From: Podospora comata
Lineage: Eukaryota; Ascomycota; Sordariomycetes; Sordariales; Podosporaceae
DNA length: 64,000 bases
Direction: 5' to 3'
Assembly (NCBI GenBank): GCA_017354895.1
Contig: CP071493.1
Location: forward strand, 310,001-374,000
The notes below the pieces were generated by a model. The model did not search any database and was not told the DNA's origin. It worked only from the letters and a program-made list of their open reading frames with translations. This document shows positions 21,814-32,861 of this stretch, piece after piece. How positions within the stretch are numbered: position 1 is the first letter of the stretch; every line of letters starts with the position of its first letter. The position numbers and the translations under genes are program-made.

Positions 21814-23910
21814 ATGACCATGTTCAAAGGCGGTCCGGGGGCATGGGACCCGGTGCATCCGGGTATCTCCAAGATTTACCAGTACCGCCCGTTAACACCG
21901 AAATGTCAAGAACACGATTACACCATCAGGCTCCTTCATCTCCTTCCAGCCCGAGACAGCGATGCTTCTCTCCGTTGCTGGCTGATTGAAAAGGGCTACA
22001 GGGACTACTGGGGGATACCCGTCTCCCACGACTATCATGCCGTGTCGTACACCTGGGGCGACCCTGTTTTTCCAGAGGCTCTCGAGGTCCTTCCTAACAG
22101 CTTCTCATCTCCCACCGAGTCACTTGGTGTCATCCGCATTACGCAAAATCTTCACTCGGCCTTGAAGCACCTAAGACGGCGCGATGTTCCCGTGGTTCTC
22201 TGGGTGGATGCTGTATGCATCAACCAGAGCGATGTCACGGAGCGCAACAGCCAAGTGTCCAACATGCCCAACATATACAAGAAGGCTTCGTCGACAATAG
22301 TTTGGCTCGGGGACGAATCCGCTGTTGATGATGCTCGGTTATGCATGAGCTTTTTCGAGAACCTGGGGAGACTTTCGTCAACTTCTCAAGACCAGCAGCA
22401 TTCTATCTCCTGGCGAAAACGATTCGAGATCAACCAGCTCGTGGGAGACTTCCTGGATGAAAACAAGGCTGAAATTGCATTTTTCCTTGAGAGGCCTTGG
22501 TTTCGCCGTCGTTGGATTGTACAAGAAGTCGTTCTGGCCAAAAGTGTGGCCATACACTGCGGACGGTGGAAGATCGACTGGGACACCTTTCACCTCGCCA
22601 TGTTTGAGCTCTTTGAGAGCGACCAAGGGATATTCACACAAGATCATCGCACAACCATGCGGACAATGACAGGCGTCCGCAATGGTGGTCGTACCATAAC
22701 AGCAGTGCGCAACATTGGCGTGGCAGCAAAGAAACAGCTGCCGCTGGACACTCTTGTCGAGTTTGCATCGTTTCTCTGTGCCGACCCTCGGGACAGACTT
22801 TACGCCCTATATGGTGTCATCAAGCGTTGGTCCCCACGCCAGGTCACGATGCAATTGAGTCAAATCAGCAACATTGATTATTCCTTGCCGACCGAGACCG
22901 TCTTCACGAACTTCGCAGCTGAATTAATGCAGATCAATACGCATGATCTTCAACTTGTGGCGTCCAGGTACTGGATTGTCACCCATGTTTTGCAGCTTGC
23001 GACAGCGTTCGGTCAACGGGATATGCCGGGTGATCATTTCGGTATCAAGATCCCGTCATGGGTGGTGGACTGGACGGGCGATCTGTGTTTTGAGCCACTG
23101 CAACACTCACGAGCAAACGGCGTTGCATTTGAAGCGCTCAGGGGCAATGATGTGGTTCAATTCCTCCCGAACAAAGAACATCCATCTCACCTTGTGATGG
23201 TCGGCATACCGTTTGACATGGTCACAGCAACCATATCACTTGATATCGTCCCAATGTTACTGACCAATTCGGTCCACAAAGCCAGAGTATCTTTGAATAA
23301 GTTTCTCTCCGAAGTGGCTCGTCACGTCCATGACGATTCTTACAAGCCGACTTCGGAACATCTTGTTACGGCCTTGGCAATTTCACTCGTTGCAAATTGG
23401 GACCATACTCCCAGCAACTCGTACTTTGCACAAGACCCACGCTTCATCCAAGACTTTCTGGCACAACTACGGAATCAACAGTATCATTTGCCTGAAATGT
23501 TACATAAATGGCCAGCGTACGTCGAGCTGATGGCTATTACAATGCGAGGACGGTCTCTTTTTCTGACTGCCAAAGGATACATGGGCATTGCAGCAACAGC
23601 AGTCAAGACCAGCGACGTTGTCTCTTTACTGGACGGCCAAAGTGTGCCCTTCATTTTAAGACCGGAGCGAGCCGCAAAATACTCGGTTTACCATGGCGAA
23701 CGGGGCGCCGTGGAAGCGCCGGATTGTCTCGACTATCAGGCCATGAGGTATAGCTATGACATGGCGATGCTCGCGAGCGACCCAGGCGCATACAACAGCT
23801 TTTCATTAATCAGTGATGCTTACGTGCATGGCCTAATGAAAGGGGAAAGTAATGAGATAATGAAGAAAGATGGCGATGATCTTGCGCTGAAAATAATATC
23901 AATTTCTTGA
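21814..23910 (+). CDS. HET-domain protein 2
   Basis: An uninterrupted 698-aa protein. ATG 21814 is chosen because the longer open frame starts with a TTG. The HET domain occupies about residues 74-235: YHAVSYTWGDP, then ITQNLHSAL, VLWVDAVCINQ, NIYKKASSTIVWLGD and the closing WFRRRWIVQEVVLA. DPRDRLYALYG follows and the C-terminus carries the usual DAYVHGLMKGE motif. It is therefore a complete member of the large fungal HET family. The domain is known to provoke incompatibility cell death when overexpressed or activated by a partner; no partner domain (WD40, NACHT) is fused here. The intact frame suggests recent function. Confidence 0.88.
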   Translation: MTMFKGGPGAWDPVHPGISKIYQYRPLTPKCQEHDYTIRLLHLLPARDSDASLRCWLIEKGYRDYWGIPVSHDYHAVSYTWGDPVFPEALEVLPNSFSSPTESLGVIRITQNLHSALKHLRRRDVPVVLWVDAVCINQSDVTERNSQVSNMPNIYKKASSTIVWLGDESAVDDARLCMSFFENLGRLSSTSQDQQHSISWRKRFEINQLVGDFLDENKAEIAFFLERPWFRRRWIVQEVVLAKSVAIHCGRWKIDWDTFHLAMFELFESDQGIFTQDHRTTMRTMTGVRNGGRTITAVRNIGVAAKKQLPLDTLVEFASFLCADPRDRLYALYGVIKRWSPRQVTMQLSQISNIDYSLPTETVFTNFAAELMQINTHDLQLVASRYWIVTHVLQLATAFGQRDMPGDHFGIKIPSWVVDWTGDLCFEPLQHSRANGVAFEALRGNDVVQFLPNKEHPSHLVMVGIPFDMVTATISLDIVPMLLTNSVHKARVSLNKFLSEVARHVHDDSYKPTSEHLVTALAISLVANWDHTPSNSYFAQDPRFIQDFLAQLRNQQYHLPEMLHKWPAYVELMAITMRGRSLFLTAKGYMGIAATAVKTSDVVSLLDGQSVPFILRPERAAKYSVYHGERGAVEAPDCLDYQAMRYSYDMAMLASDPGAYNSFSLISDAYVHGLMKGESNEIMKKDGDDLALKIISIS

Positions 23911-24185
23911 TAAAGACCATATTGCATCATCATCTATCAATAACCTCACGACAACCACCCCTCTTGTCGAGAATCTAGAATTTGTCAGTCAGGTCTCTAG
24001 TTCCAAGTCATCTGGGCCCACAGTGAACCAACCTTCTTTTGATTTTCCCAATCGACATCTTGCTTTATCATATCCGGTAGATAAACCATTCCTCTTGGTG
24101 GCCCCGCGAAGCCATATTTCTCCTTTACCTTGTGCAGCGTGATTGGCGTTTCCAGTTCATACAACGTCAAAATTCCATCTGCGTA

Positions 24186-24689
24186 TTACCCCCATTTCCA
24201 TGCTGGGATATCCAGAACCAGCCTTTCATTCTCTGATTTGTCCTTTCTCACAGTCACGCTGTCACCTGTGGCTCGCAAAAGTTGGTCCTGAGCATGGTCA
24301 CCATCCTCCACTTTCCTCCTGTCGAATTTGCTCGTCACCTCCGCCTGCTCCTCGACATGAGTTACCTCTGCTGTTTCGTCTCCATTTTCCAGGTTTTCCC
24401 TCTTCAGCAGCTCTCTCCTTGTCACTGGCGGAGCGATCTCACCGACGTGAGTAATTGCTGAAATTGGACTAACTCGATAGAACCAAGCCCTCTTGACAGT
24501 GTCCGCCATTCTGTATTTGCGAGAGTCGTAGCGTTTTGTTTCTTCCAAGATCTGGGTCATGTAGGGCTCGCGAAGGGGAGGATGACGTCTTGCTTGGGTG
24601 CTTCTGTTGTTGCATTTTGCATTGAGGGTCTTTTTCGCTTTAGTGGCATGTTGGTGTCTGTTTACCTTCTGGAAGTTGCCGTTGACCAT
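24186..24689 (-). CDS. Small hypothetical protein
   Basis: A 167-aa frame from the first in-frame ATG. It is charged and rich in Glu, Lys and Arg, without signal peptide, membrane segment or known domain. It ends in a tryptophan-containing ILDIPAWKWG-like tail. It lies between HET protein 2 and the NACHT gene and faces HET protein 2. The evidence is only length and amino-acid composition, so it may not be a gene. Confidence 0.3.
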   Translation of the reverse strand: MVNGNFQKVNRHQHATKAKKTLNAKCNNRSTQARRHPPLREPYMTQILEETKRYDSRKYRMADTVKRAWFYRVSPISAITHVGEIAPPVTRRELLKRENLENGDETAEVTHVEEQAEVTSKFDRRKVEDGDHAQDQLLRATGDSVTVRKDKSENERLVLDIPAWKWG

Positions 24690-25163
24690 GAAAGAAAACT
24701 CAACAAGAATATCATATTTATCTTTCCATGAGTCGTGTTGAAACAAAACAGCTGGAACTTTCTTTGAGATAGTGGTTTAAGTTTATGGGGTCGGGTTAGG
24801 GTTGGGTGTTACTGGAGCAACAAGGGGCCCTCAGGGGTAATCATTTGGTTATAGGGACTGCAACATGCCAACATCTCATCAAATCTGAAGAAAACCCGAC
24901 ATTGGCGTGCGTGCGAAAAGGGAACTGGTTGTGACAATGGCCTCTTCAGAATCGAAATGGTAATGTAGTGTGCCGACTCAGCTGCCTACTCCCTGCCCAG
25001 TCGGCTGTTGTGGGCCTTGGGCCTTTGTCAGGCAGGAATGATTGGGCCTTCTTGCGCAGGCAGTAACGGCAATCACATCCATTGAGCCTCCCGAAATTCC
25101 ATCGAGCCTCCCCCGCGTCGGTTGTCGGATGTGTCCGTGTCACTCACCTGGCAAAAATACCAA

Positions 25164-27696
25164 ATGGCAGACCCTTTATCCATTGGGGCGAGTGTCTTGG
25201 CTTTCATTGGCCTGGCAGATCGCATCATCCGCCTCAGCAAGTTTTGCATCGACGGGCTCAAAGATGCGCCCAGCGACATTCGCATGATCCATGGCGAGGT
25301 ATCATCCCTCAGGGCAATCATCGACGTTCTGGCCGAATCAAAAGCTCCATCATTTTTGGAAAACAACGCCGCTCTCCTCAGCTGCCATCGTTGTCTCTCC
25401 GACCTGGAAACTCTGCTTCCCAGCGATGCGGGTGTTGGCCTTCCCCGCCGCCGCCTTACCATTGCAGAGCTCGCTTGGCCCTTGAAGCAATCAAAGGCTA
25501 GGAAGACTCTGGTTGAGCTCTCGCAGCACAAGGCTACCCTCCTCCTGATTATATCAGGTGATGTACTGTAAGTTAAGTCAGCTTACTCCCCAAACACCCA
25601 GTTTCTGATGCGCAAATGCCATCTTCCAGGCATGAGTTGCGCGCCATCAAGACAACACTGCACGAGATTCAAAATAATGTCACTGGTTGGTCCTCCTTGT
25701 TATTCCAGACTTCCTCGGGTCCCCTCTGACCAGTCCCTTCTCCAGAATCCGAGCGTCGTAGCATTCAGACTTGGCTGGAGCAGACGAATCCTTCACGGCT
25801 TCACAATGCTGCCATCAGTAAACACGAACCAGAGACATGCGCATGGCTGACACGCTCTGATGGATGGAAATTGTGGACGTCCTCGACATCTCCTTATCGA
25901 ATGCTCTGGATTTACGGAATACCTGGTGCTGGCAAGACGGTATTGGCCTCCTTTGCCATCGAAAAGATCAGGCTCCTTTGCGAAGGCGCCACCAACTACG
26001 TTTACGCTTATTACTATTGTCATTACTACAACGCCCAAGACGAGGCTATACCACTGCTGAGATGGGTAGTCGCCCAGGTTTCTCGACAACTCGGCTGGGC
26101 TCCTGTCGAGCTCAAACGCCTCCATGACAGAGGTTGTGAGCCAACCGTCCCAGAGCTCCAACACATTCTTGAACTTGCCCTGGCACGACTGGAACGGTTA
26201 TTCATTATTGTCGATGCAGTTGATGAAAGCATGCCGAGGGATGAGATAATACGTCTACTTGCGACAATATCTCTCGACGCCCGATTCTACAAGGTCCGCA
26301 TCCTTGCAACGAGTCGCCACTACGGTGACATCGAGCGCTTCTTTTCTGCCATATCATCATCCATCTCCATGAAAAACCCGTATGTCGATTCCGATATTCA
26401 ACGTCACATTCGTGCAAGGTTTCAGTCTAGCATGCGCCTTCGGCGATGGCAGAACTCTTTCCAAGCAATCGAGGAGGCATTGGTGTCGGGAGCAAACGGC
26501 ATGTATGTTATCTCCCATTGGTCTACTCTGGTTGAGCTTTCTGACTCGCTATTAACAGGTTTCGCTGGGTGGACTGTCAACTACACAGCATTGAGCGTCT
26601 TGGGGACAAGACAAAACTCGCATCCGTCTTGCAAGATCTTCCTCGTGACCTGACTGAGTCGTACATCAGAATATTTGAGGCCATCCCCGAGGTCGACCAG
26701 CCGTTTATAAAACGGATCCTTCTGTGGGTATATGGGGACTCCAGAACACATTGGGATGGTCGAGGTATCAATGGAAAGCTGTTGCTAGAGGCAGTTTCCT
26801 TCGACCTGTACGGCATCAAGGACAATGCCTTCGATTGGGCATACCTGCAAGATCTTTGTGGCTGCCTCATAGCAGTGAGGAACGAACTTTCGAACCCAGG
26901 GGTTACTGATAGTGACAGTTTCGATGACGGGGCCAGTTGCTGGGTCACCCTTGCACATTACACTGTCTGGGAGTTCCTCAGTTCCTACCACATCCTGTCG
27001 ACGCCTGTTTCAGCATTTGCAACATCTACCGAAGTTGCTGAGCGGCAGTATGCAGTCAGCATCCTTCGCAACGCCCTGGCAGCGCGTCCCGAAGACCCAG
27101 GAACCCATTGGCGGCGCGACCGCGAGGCGTATTGTCTAGTTGTGGGATGCATGTTCTTGGGCTCACCATGGCTCCAAACCTCCGAGGACCTAGACCTGTT
27201 CTATCAGTTCATGGACCCTCAGAACCCTCATTACCGCCGATTTGGCCCGATACAGGCACGTGCGCTGCGCGGCGAGGAAGATTTCTCTTCTCACTGCTTT
27301 TTTATTCTGGCAATTCCTAGCCAGTTTCGAGTTCCTGAACAAGCCTTCGAAAGGGAGAATAACGCAGAAGTGGTTCTGAATGCCCACCTACTTAAGAATT
27401 GGCTTTATGTGGGCGCTGGGCGCTCCCTAGAGCTGCCAGCTATTGGTCGCTTGTCGCAAGATGAAGTTTGGGAGCTAGGAAAGCACCAGGTTGCTGGCCA
27501 CTTCATTAGACTGAATAAGTCAGGAGAGGTACAAGAAATCGGTTTCGATGGGAGGGTCTGGGATATTACGTCTCCGCCAACTCGAAGATTACGTGCCGCG
27601 TCGCTCGATCCCAGAGCCGGATCGCCAGCCCTGGTTCCGTCAAATGAGAGCAACAAAAAGAGGAAGCTAGACAGTGGGTCAATGACTCGAGGATAA
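25164..27696 (+). CDS. NACHT-type STAND (fungal NLR) protein
   Basis: Four exons: 25164-25567, 25630-25685, 25746-26502 and 26559-27696, with introns of 62, 60 and 56 nt (donors GTAAGT, GTTGGT, GTATGT). They give 784 aa in one continuous frame. Residues 1-110 match the helical N-terminal domain common in fungal STAND proteins (DPLSIGASVLAFIGLADRI). The NTPase core has Walker A GIPGAGKT at 211-218 and Walker B LFIIVDAVDES at 305-315. The conserved GMFRWVDCQL follows at the third splice. STAND proteins switch by nucleotide-driven assembly and in fungi control incompatibility and possibly immunity. The C-terminal ~380 residues show no ankyrin, WD40 or TPR repeats, unlike most relatives, and end in an NLS-like KKRKLD. 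ATG 25164 was preferred to the upstream TTG. Confidence 0.85.
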
Positions 27697-28044
27697 CCAC
27701 CCATTATCCCAGCTCAGAATCGTCCAACATCCCGCACTTTATGAGTTGTTACACAAACCCCATACAAGTGACAAGAGACCCCGCATGGTGACCATGGGTC
27801 TGACACGGCTGATATTTGTATGGCCGAATTGGAGAATTGAAGCGGATCTCATGGCATATCTATGCAATAGGATGGGACCAACCATTCGAATCACCAAGTT
27901 GTCTGACTGACTGAGCCGCCGGTAAATCGGCTTCCCCGCAGCCCCCAGGAGTTTTTGATAAATTCTTAACGCTTCACCATCCTGAAAGTCACTGGTTCAT
28001 TCAAAATCCAGCTTCTTGTCTGTGGAGTATTTGACACTGAAGCA
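27697..28044. other. Spacer upstream of the vanillyl-alcohol oxidase gene
   Basis: Promoter of the oxidase and 3' flank of the NACHT gene. No gene or repeat is seen. Confidence 0.4.
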
Positions 28045-30031
28045 ATGTCGATAACACACCCCCAAACCTACCCTCACCCAGACTACGAGGCTGCCCATCA
28101 GCAGACTTACGAGCGTGCTCCTCGACACCCGATAACACCCATTCCACTGCCTCCTGGCGTTGGCCAAACCGACTTTGATTCTGCCATTTCCGAGTTCATC
28201 TCCATCGCAGGCGAGGAATCGGTTTTTGTCAAGGAAGGACTGTCTGATTACATTGATCCGTATGATGTCCATGAGCATGACCCTTCCCAGCGCAAGCTGC
28301 CCAGTGCGGCTGTTTGGTATGTCCTTTTCTACCTCATTTAACGCAGTATCACATTAACCCTTTCACCCTCCTCCGTCTCCATCTCTTCCATCGCTAATCT
28401 TGAACTATAAACCAGCCCCGACTCAACAGATCAACTCTCCTCCGTCCTTCGAGTAGCCAACAAGTACAAGATCCCACTCTGGCACTTCTCCCGCGGCAAG
28501 AACCTCGGTTACGGCGGCCCCGCTCCCCGAGTGAACGGTTCGGTGGCTCTTGACCTCCACAAGCTAGACAAGATCATTGAGGTCAACGACGAGTACCACT
28601 ACGCTGTTGTCGAGCCTGGAGTCACCTTCATCCAGCTGTACGAATACTGCGTCGAGCACAAGAAGAAGGTCTGGCCTAGCACGCCGAGTCTAGGGTGGGG
28701 GAGTGTTATCGGGAATGTGAGTCACCTTTCTCCCCTGAGTCCATGTGTGTTGCTGACGCCGGGATAGACGGTAGATAGAGGAATGGGCTTCGGGATGAAT
28801 TACGCTCACCATCAATGCGTAGCTGGGATCGAGGTCATGTTACCGGACGGTGATGTCGTGCGGACGGGACAGTGGGGGATTTCCTCTTCTCCGTCTGCGT
28901 TTTTGTCCAAGTTTACGTTTGGTCCTTCGCTGGAGGGGTTGTTTTTCCAGTCAAACTTGGGCGTCGTGACCAAGATGAGTCTGTGGCTCACCCCCCAGCC
29001 GCAGGCGTACATGTGCTGCAGTTTTAGCATGCCGCTGTTTACCGACCTGGAGGTGATGGTGGATGTGTTTGGGGAGATGAAGAGGAACGGGACGGTGCAG
29101 TCGTGCGTGTGGTTTACCAGTCTTATCGAGACGCTTTGCATCATGGGGCGGAGGGAAGATTACTGGACGGGGGAAGGGCCGGTGCCGGATTGGAGGCTGG
29201 AGGAGCTGAGGCAGGAGACGGGGTTTGGGCATTGGTATGCGCGGTGGGGGTTGTACGGACCGAAGAGGATTGTGGAGGCGCAGTTTGAGGAGATCAAGAG
29301 TGTGCTTGCCAGAAGGGCGCCGACGGGGACGATAGCGGGGAATTTGTATGCCCATCCGGGAGAGGACGGGAGGTTGGATGCGACGACGGTGCCGGATCAA
29401 GACGGGCAGATGTTTGTGGGGATTCCGAGTCTGTGGAGTTTACCGTTGATCAACTGGCCGATTTCGAAGGAGAAAAAGGATGGCAAGGCGGCGCATGGGG
29501 ATTATGCACCGGTTATTCCGTCGAATGGGAAGTTGCTGATGGAGTGGATGGAGGTTAGCAAGCCGATTTGTGAGGCGAATGGGGTCGAGCTGATGGCGGA
29601 TTTCTTTATGCACGAGAGGCATGTTGTGTTGATGAATATGTTTACTTGGGACCAGACAGACAAGACGCAGAAAGAAAAGATGGAGAGGTTGTATTATGGG
29701 CTGTATGAAGAGGCAAAAAAGAGAGGGTATGGGATGTACAGGGGGCATGTGAACCACATGGGTGAGTTTGTCTGTCTTTGCTGGGGGGGACAAAGGCGGC
29801 TGACAATAACAGATCTCATTGCCCATTTGAACGACTTCAACAATCACGCCTACAACCGTTTTGTGGAGAAGATCAAGGTGAGTCTCTGAGATGGTTCTGA
29901 AGCTGTGAATGGATGCCAACATGTTACAGGATGCAATCGATCCCAATGGAATTCTGGGGCCTGGGAAGCAGGGTATCTGGCCTAAGAGATTCCGCCATCT
30001 AAGGGAGACGCAGGAAAAGAGGTTTGACTAA
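28045..30031 (+). CDS. Vanillyl-alcohol oxidase-type FAD enzyme
   Basis: Five exons: 28045-28316, 28416-28716, 28768-29761, 29813-29877 and 29930-30031. The introns are 99, 51, 51 and 52 nt with GTATGT or GTGAGT donors. The product is 577 aa, close to the 560 aa of the Penicillium simplicissimum enzyme. The FAD-binding PCMH-type domain is at the N-terminus (SRGKNLGYGG, then VVEPGVTFIQLYEY and LGWGSVIGNT), followed by the long substrate-binding cap and a C-terminal DPNGILGPGKQGIWP motif typical of the family. Vanillyl-alcohol oxidase oxidises 4-hydroxybenzylic alcohols and ethers with O2 and forms H2O2, a step in breakdown of lignin-derived aromatics. The enzyme is peroxisomal or cytosolic in Penicillium; I see no clear targeting signal here. 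Confidence 0.88.
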
Positions 30032-30090
30032 AAAGGCACTGCTGATTTGTAATGAAAAGAAACGAAAAATCCATGACTGATCTACCTTGC

Positions 30091-31215
30091 TCAAGCCATC
30101 ACAATTCTGGTCATGTTGGATGTCCCAGTACTTGTCGTGCAGTCCCGAGTAGAGTGGGTGTTGAATGTAAGACCACCATGGACACTTCCCGGATCCCAAT
30201 AAACACCAATCCCATGGGCGCTATTGTAGATAGTTCCGTTGGTGAAGGTATTCCTAGACCCCACAACTCCCTGACCCCTGGCGTACTCGGTTGATTGGAC
30301 GCTCACATGCACACGGTTCCCGCAGCATGTCGTGAGGGCGGATCCGCTCGCGTGTCCGTTTCCTGAAAAGTCTGAGATGGGTATGGTCCTGCTTTTTCCG
30401 ATGACACAGCAGCCAAGTAGAGTGATTGCTCCGGAGAAGACTGCCCCAAACACGGCGCCAGCCACCAATGCTGGACGGGGTGGGCAGATGGGGTGCCCTA
30501 GGTTCTCGGCCATTCTCACAAAAGTGTAGGCGCCGAGGACGTCGAAAGCGATCGAGGTGAATGTGATTGGTACTCGAAACGCTGAGCAACTTGTTAGCAT
30601 TGTTCAACCACCTAGCCAATGTGAAGGAACAGGCTGAAGCACCTCCGTAGTAGTAGACGAAACAAAATGACAGAGGTATGGATGCTACAACAGCTGCGAT
30701 GATGAGCTGGTTTGGAGCTTGATCTTGAGCAACAAGTTAGCCTTCCCTCTTGTCTCTGCTGTACGGCGTGGGAAAGGCTCACCAGTCCCAAATATGCGAT
30801 TGGCTACTGCTACCACTGCAAGAGCGTTGGATCCGATTGAAGTTCCCAACAATGTCATTAGCACAATCAAGGGCGTGTTTTGTGGCGCTAGCATAATCAG
30901 TCCAGCGACTGCCATAGCGGCCGCTTTGATGGCTCCCCCAATGGCGGCATGTCGAAGTATGTCCGACGTCAATGGGACGCCCATGGCATTTGCGCCCGCC
31001 GCAGCCGCAGCAACGGCTGCAGCTGTTGTGAGGCCGACATCAAAGATGCGAGTGGCGACGAAGATGGCCACTTGCTCTTCTAGGCCGCGTGGCTTTTGCC
31101 GGCGGAGGGAGTACCGTTGGATCTGGCTGTATACACATTGGCTAATGGCTTTGTATGCAGTTAGTAGGTAGGAAGCACAAAACAGACTCAGAAAAAATCA
31201 CATACCCAAACTCAT
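30091..31215 (-). CDS. Polytopic membrane protein of unknown function
   Basis: Four exons: 31215-31206, 31148-30783, 30723-30643 and 30581-30091. The introns are 57, 59 and 61 nt, the first with a perfect TACTAAC branch. They give 315 aa in a single frame. The first exon codes only for Met-Ser-Leu and one base. Hydrophobic segments occupy about residues 35-60, 65-90, 95-118, 125-150, 155-180 and 185-205, rich in Ala and Gly. The C-terminal ~100 residues are hydrophilic with several N-x-S/T sites. No domain is recognised. It converges with the vanillyl-alcohol oxidase gene, with 59 nt between their stops. Confidence 0.7.
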
Positions 31216-31471
31216 TTTTGCTGGTCAAGGCAAACGAATCGCGACAGTGTGGTCGCTGAGGGTTTTCTTTCCAACGAAGAGTTGGTTCCGAAAGTTGAAT
31301 CAACCGCGAACAGGCGCGATGTTCAACCAATATGCCTGAGTCCTCATCCCTACGATATTCAGCCTCATATGGGTTACGAATTCCTCCGTCTTACTCCAAG
31401 CACTAATAAAGTAATGGTCAACAGGACCCCTAGCGGTGCACTGCCTCGGTTCCCTGAAAGTAACATCCCCC

Positions 31472-31690
31472 CACCCTCGCCACAAAATAGTTGAGACACT
31501 AAAGTAGGTTAACATGCCTTGAAGGAGAGTCCAGAGGCCTTTAAAGATAGTTTATAGGCCTTCAAAGATAGTTAACAAGCCTTGAAACATTATTCAAAGA
31601 CCTATTAACTTTACTCTTGAGGTTTAGTTCATGGTATGATATGGGTTAGGTAACTTACTAGAGTGTCTCAATTATTTTGTGGGCAGGGTG
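31472..31690. mobile_element. Short inverted-repeat DNA element (MITE-like), copy 1
   Basis: A 219-bp element. Its ends are 42-nt inverted repeats (31472-31513 against 31649-31690) matching at about 35 positions, starting CACCCT. Both sides are flanked by CCCCC (31467-31471 and 31691-31695), consistent with a 5-bp target duplication, although the flank is a C-run. The interior holds 4-5 degenerate ~21-bp tandem units of the form GGCCTTCAAAGATAGTTAA. The same units and a related terminal repeat with core ACAAAATARTTG occur in the element at 45342-45667. There is no coding capacity, so it is non-autonomous. A 5-bp GC-rich duplication and CAC ends recall Transib-type elements, but this class call is only a guess. 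Confidence 0.7.
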
Positions 31691-31860
31691 CCCCCCCTCC
31701 ACTCTCACCGAACCTCGACAGGGGTAGCATCGTTCGGGAACTCCAGCCAAGACTCAGCCACTCTTCTGCCTGCCGTGCGTCCATAGACCTCAAGCTGTGA
31801 AAACAGCCAAAACGCCCACTCAACTGCCATATCTCTGTTATGGCAGTGTGATGTGGCACA

Positions 31861-32787
31861 ATGGAGCAAAGCAATCCCGCAGAAGAGCAATGTCTTATCG
31901 ACCCAAATCCAGATGTGGTCGGAGTAGGGGTAAGTTCATCTTTCCTTTCCATACTTGCACATTATGTGACTAACCCCCAACAGATCCGCGCGTCGTTGTA
32001 CGTGCTCGCGCTCTCATACCACATCTTCAGCTACGTCTTCAACTCAGCCGAGCTCTCTGGCGCTATTGAATCATCCCTCGGCGTCACCGGCCTTGCCCTT
32101 TTCCTGACCGCTGTCATCACGACCGCCACCCAGTCACTCGGGCTCTTCCACGCCCTGTGCGTATTCCACCTGCTTGGCATCGTGGGCCTTTCCGCCCATC
32201 CTCGTGGGCGATACCCAGGGGGAGTGGTGCGGAGGGTTGTCTTCATGGCGTTCTACGTGGTGGTCATGACGGGATCCTTGGCATATCTGATCTATGTTTT
32301 TGCGACCGCGCCGACATTTGGTGATCAGGCCGAGTGCAACAACACCACGGTGTATGTGCTCTTTGGGGTGAATATTCCCGCAACAAGTCCTGGTCTGCGC
32401 TGGACGCTGGTGGCTGCGCTTTCTCTTTTGCTGCTGGGTTTCGGCTGCTGGCTGCTTTTCGTTGGCTGCATCGCTGTTGATGCGATGTTTGGTCGCAAGG
32501 TGCCCCACGATGTGTTCGGAGCGCAGGATGTGAATCTAGGGAACAACAAGAGCAAACCGCCGCTGTATCAACTTATCAGCTATTTGGCCGGTACCATATA
32601 CCTGATTGTGATGCTCGAGTTGACTATCCAGCGGAACGCGCTGGCTCCAGGTCTTGAGGAGTGGAGTTTTGGTCAGATTCTCGCCATGACCATGCTGATA
32701 GGGCCGCTGATCGAGCTTGCTTCACTTCTGCTGGGGAAGATTGATGGTGTTAATGATCACGACTTGGTTCTGGCGTCTGGAAGGTGA
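31861..32787 (+). CDS. Multi-pass membrane protein of unknown function
   Basis: An ATG at 31861 and an intron at 31930-31983 (GTAAGT donor, GACTAAC branch, CAACAG acceptor, 54 nt). The intron has no stop and keeps frame, so retention would also be translatable. The spliced product is 290 aa. Six to seven hydrophobic segments are spread over its length (for example around residues 25-45, 58-80, 110-135, 160-190 and 225-245), with hydrophilic loops that include an N-N-T-T glycosylation site. No domain is recognised. It starts 170 nt right of the inverted-repeat element, which may lie in its promoter. Confidence 0.6.
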   Translation: MEQSNPAEEQCLIDPNPDVVGVGVSSSFLSILAHYVTNPQQIRASLYVLALSYHIFSYVFNSAELSGAIESSLGVTGLALFLTAVITTATQSLGLFHALCVFHLLGIVGLSAHPRGRYPGGVVRRVVFMAFYVVVMTGSLAYLIYVFATAPTFGDQAECNNTTVYVLFGVNIPATSPGLRWTLVAALSLLLLGFGCWLLFVGCIAVDAMFGRKVPHDVFGAQDVNLGNNKSKPPLYQLISYLAGTIYLIVMLELTIQRNALAPGLEEWSFGQILAMTMLIGPLIELASLLLGKIDGVNDHDLVLASGR

Positions 32788-32861
32788 AGAGAGAGCGAAC
32801 ACTTGGAGTGTCAGGGCGAAGGAGGTCTGTTTATTATTTCATAGTGAGCTAAGGCTGTCTT

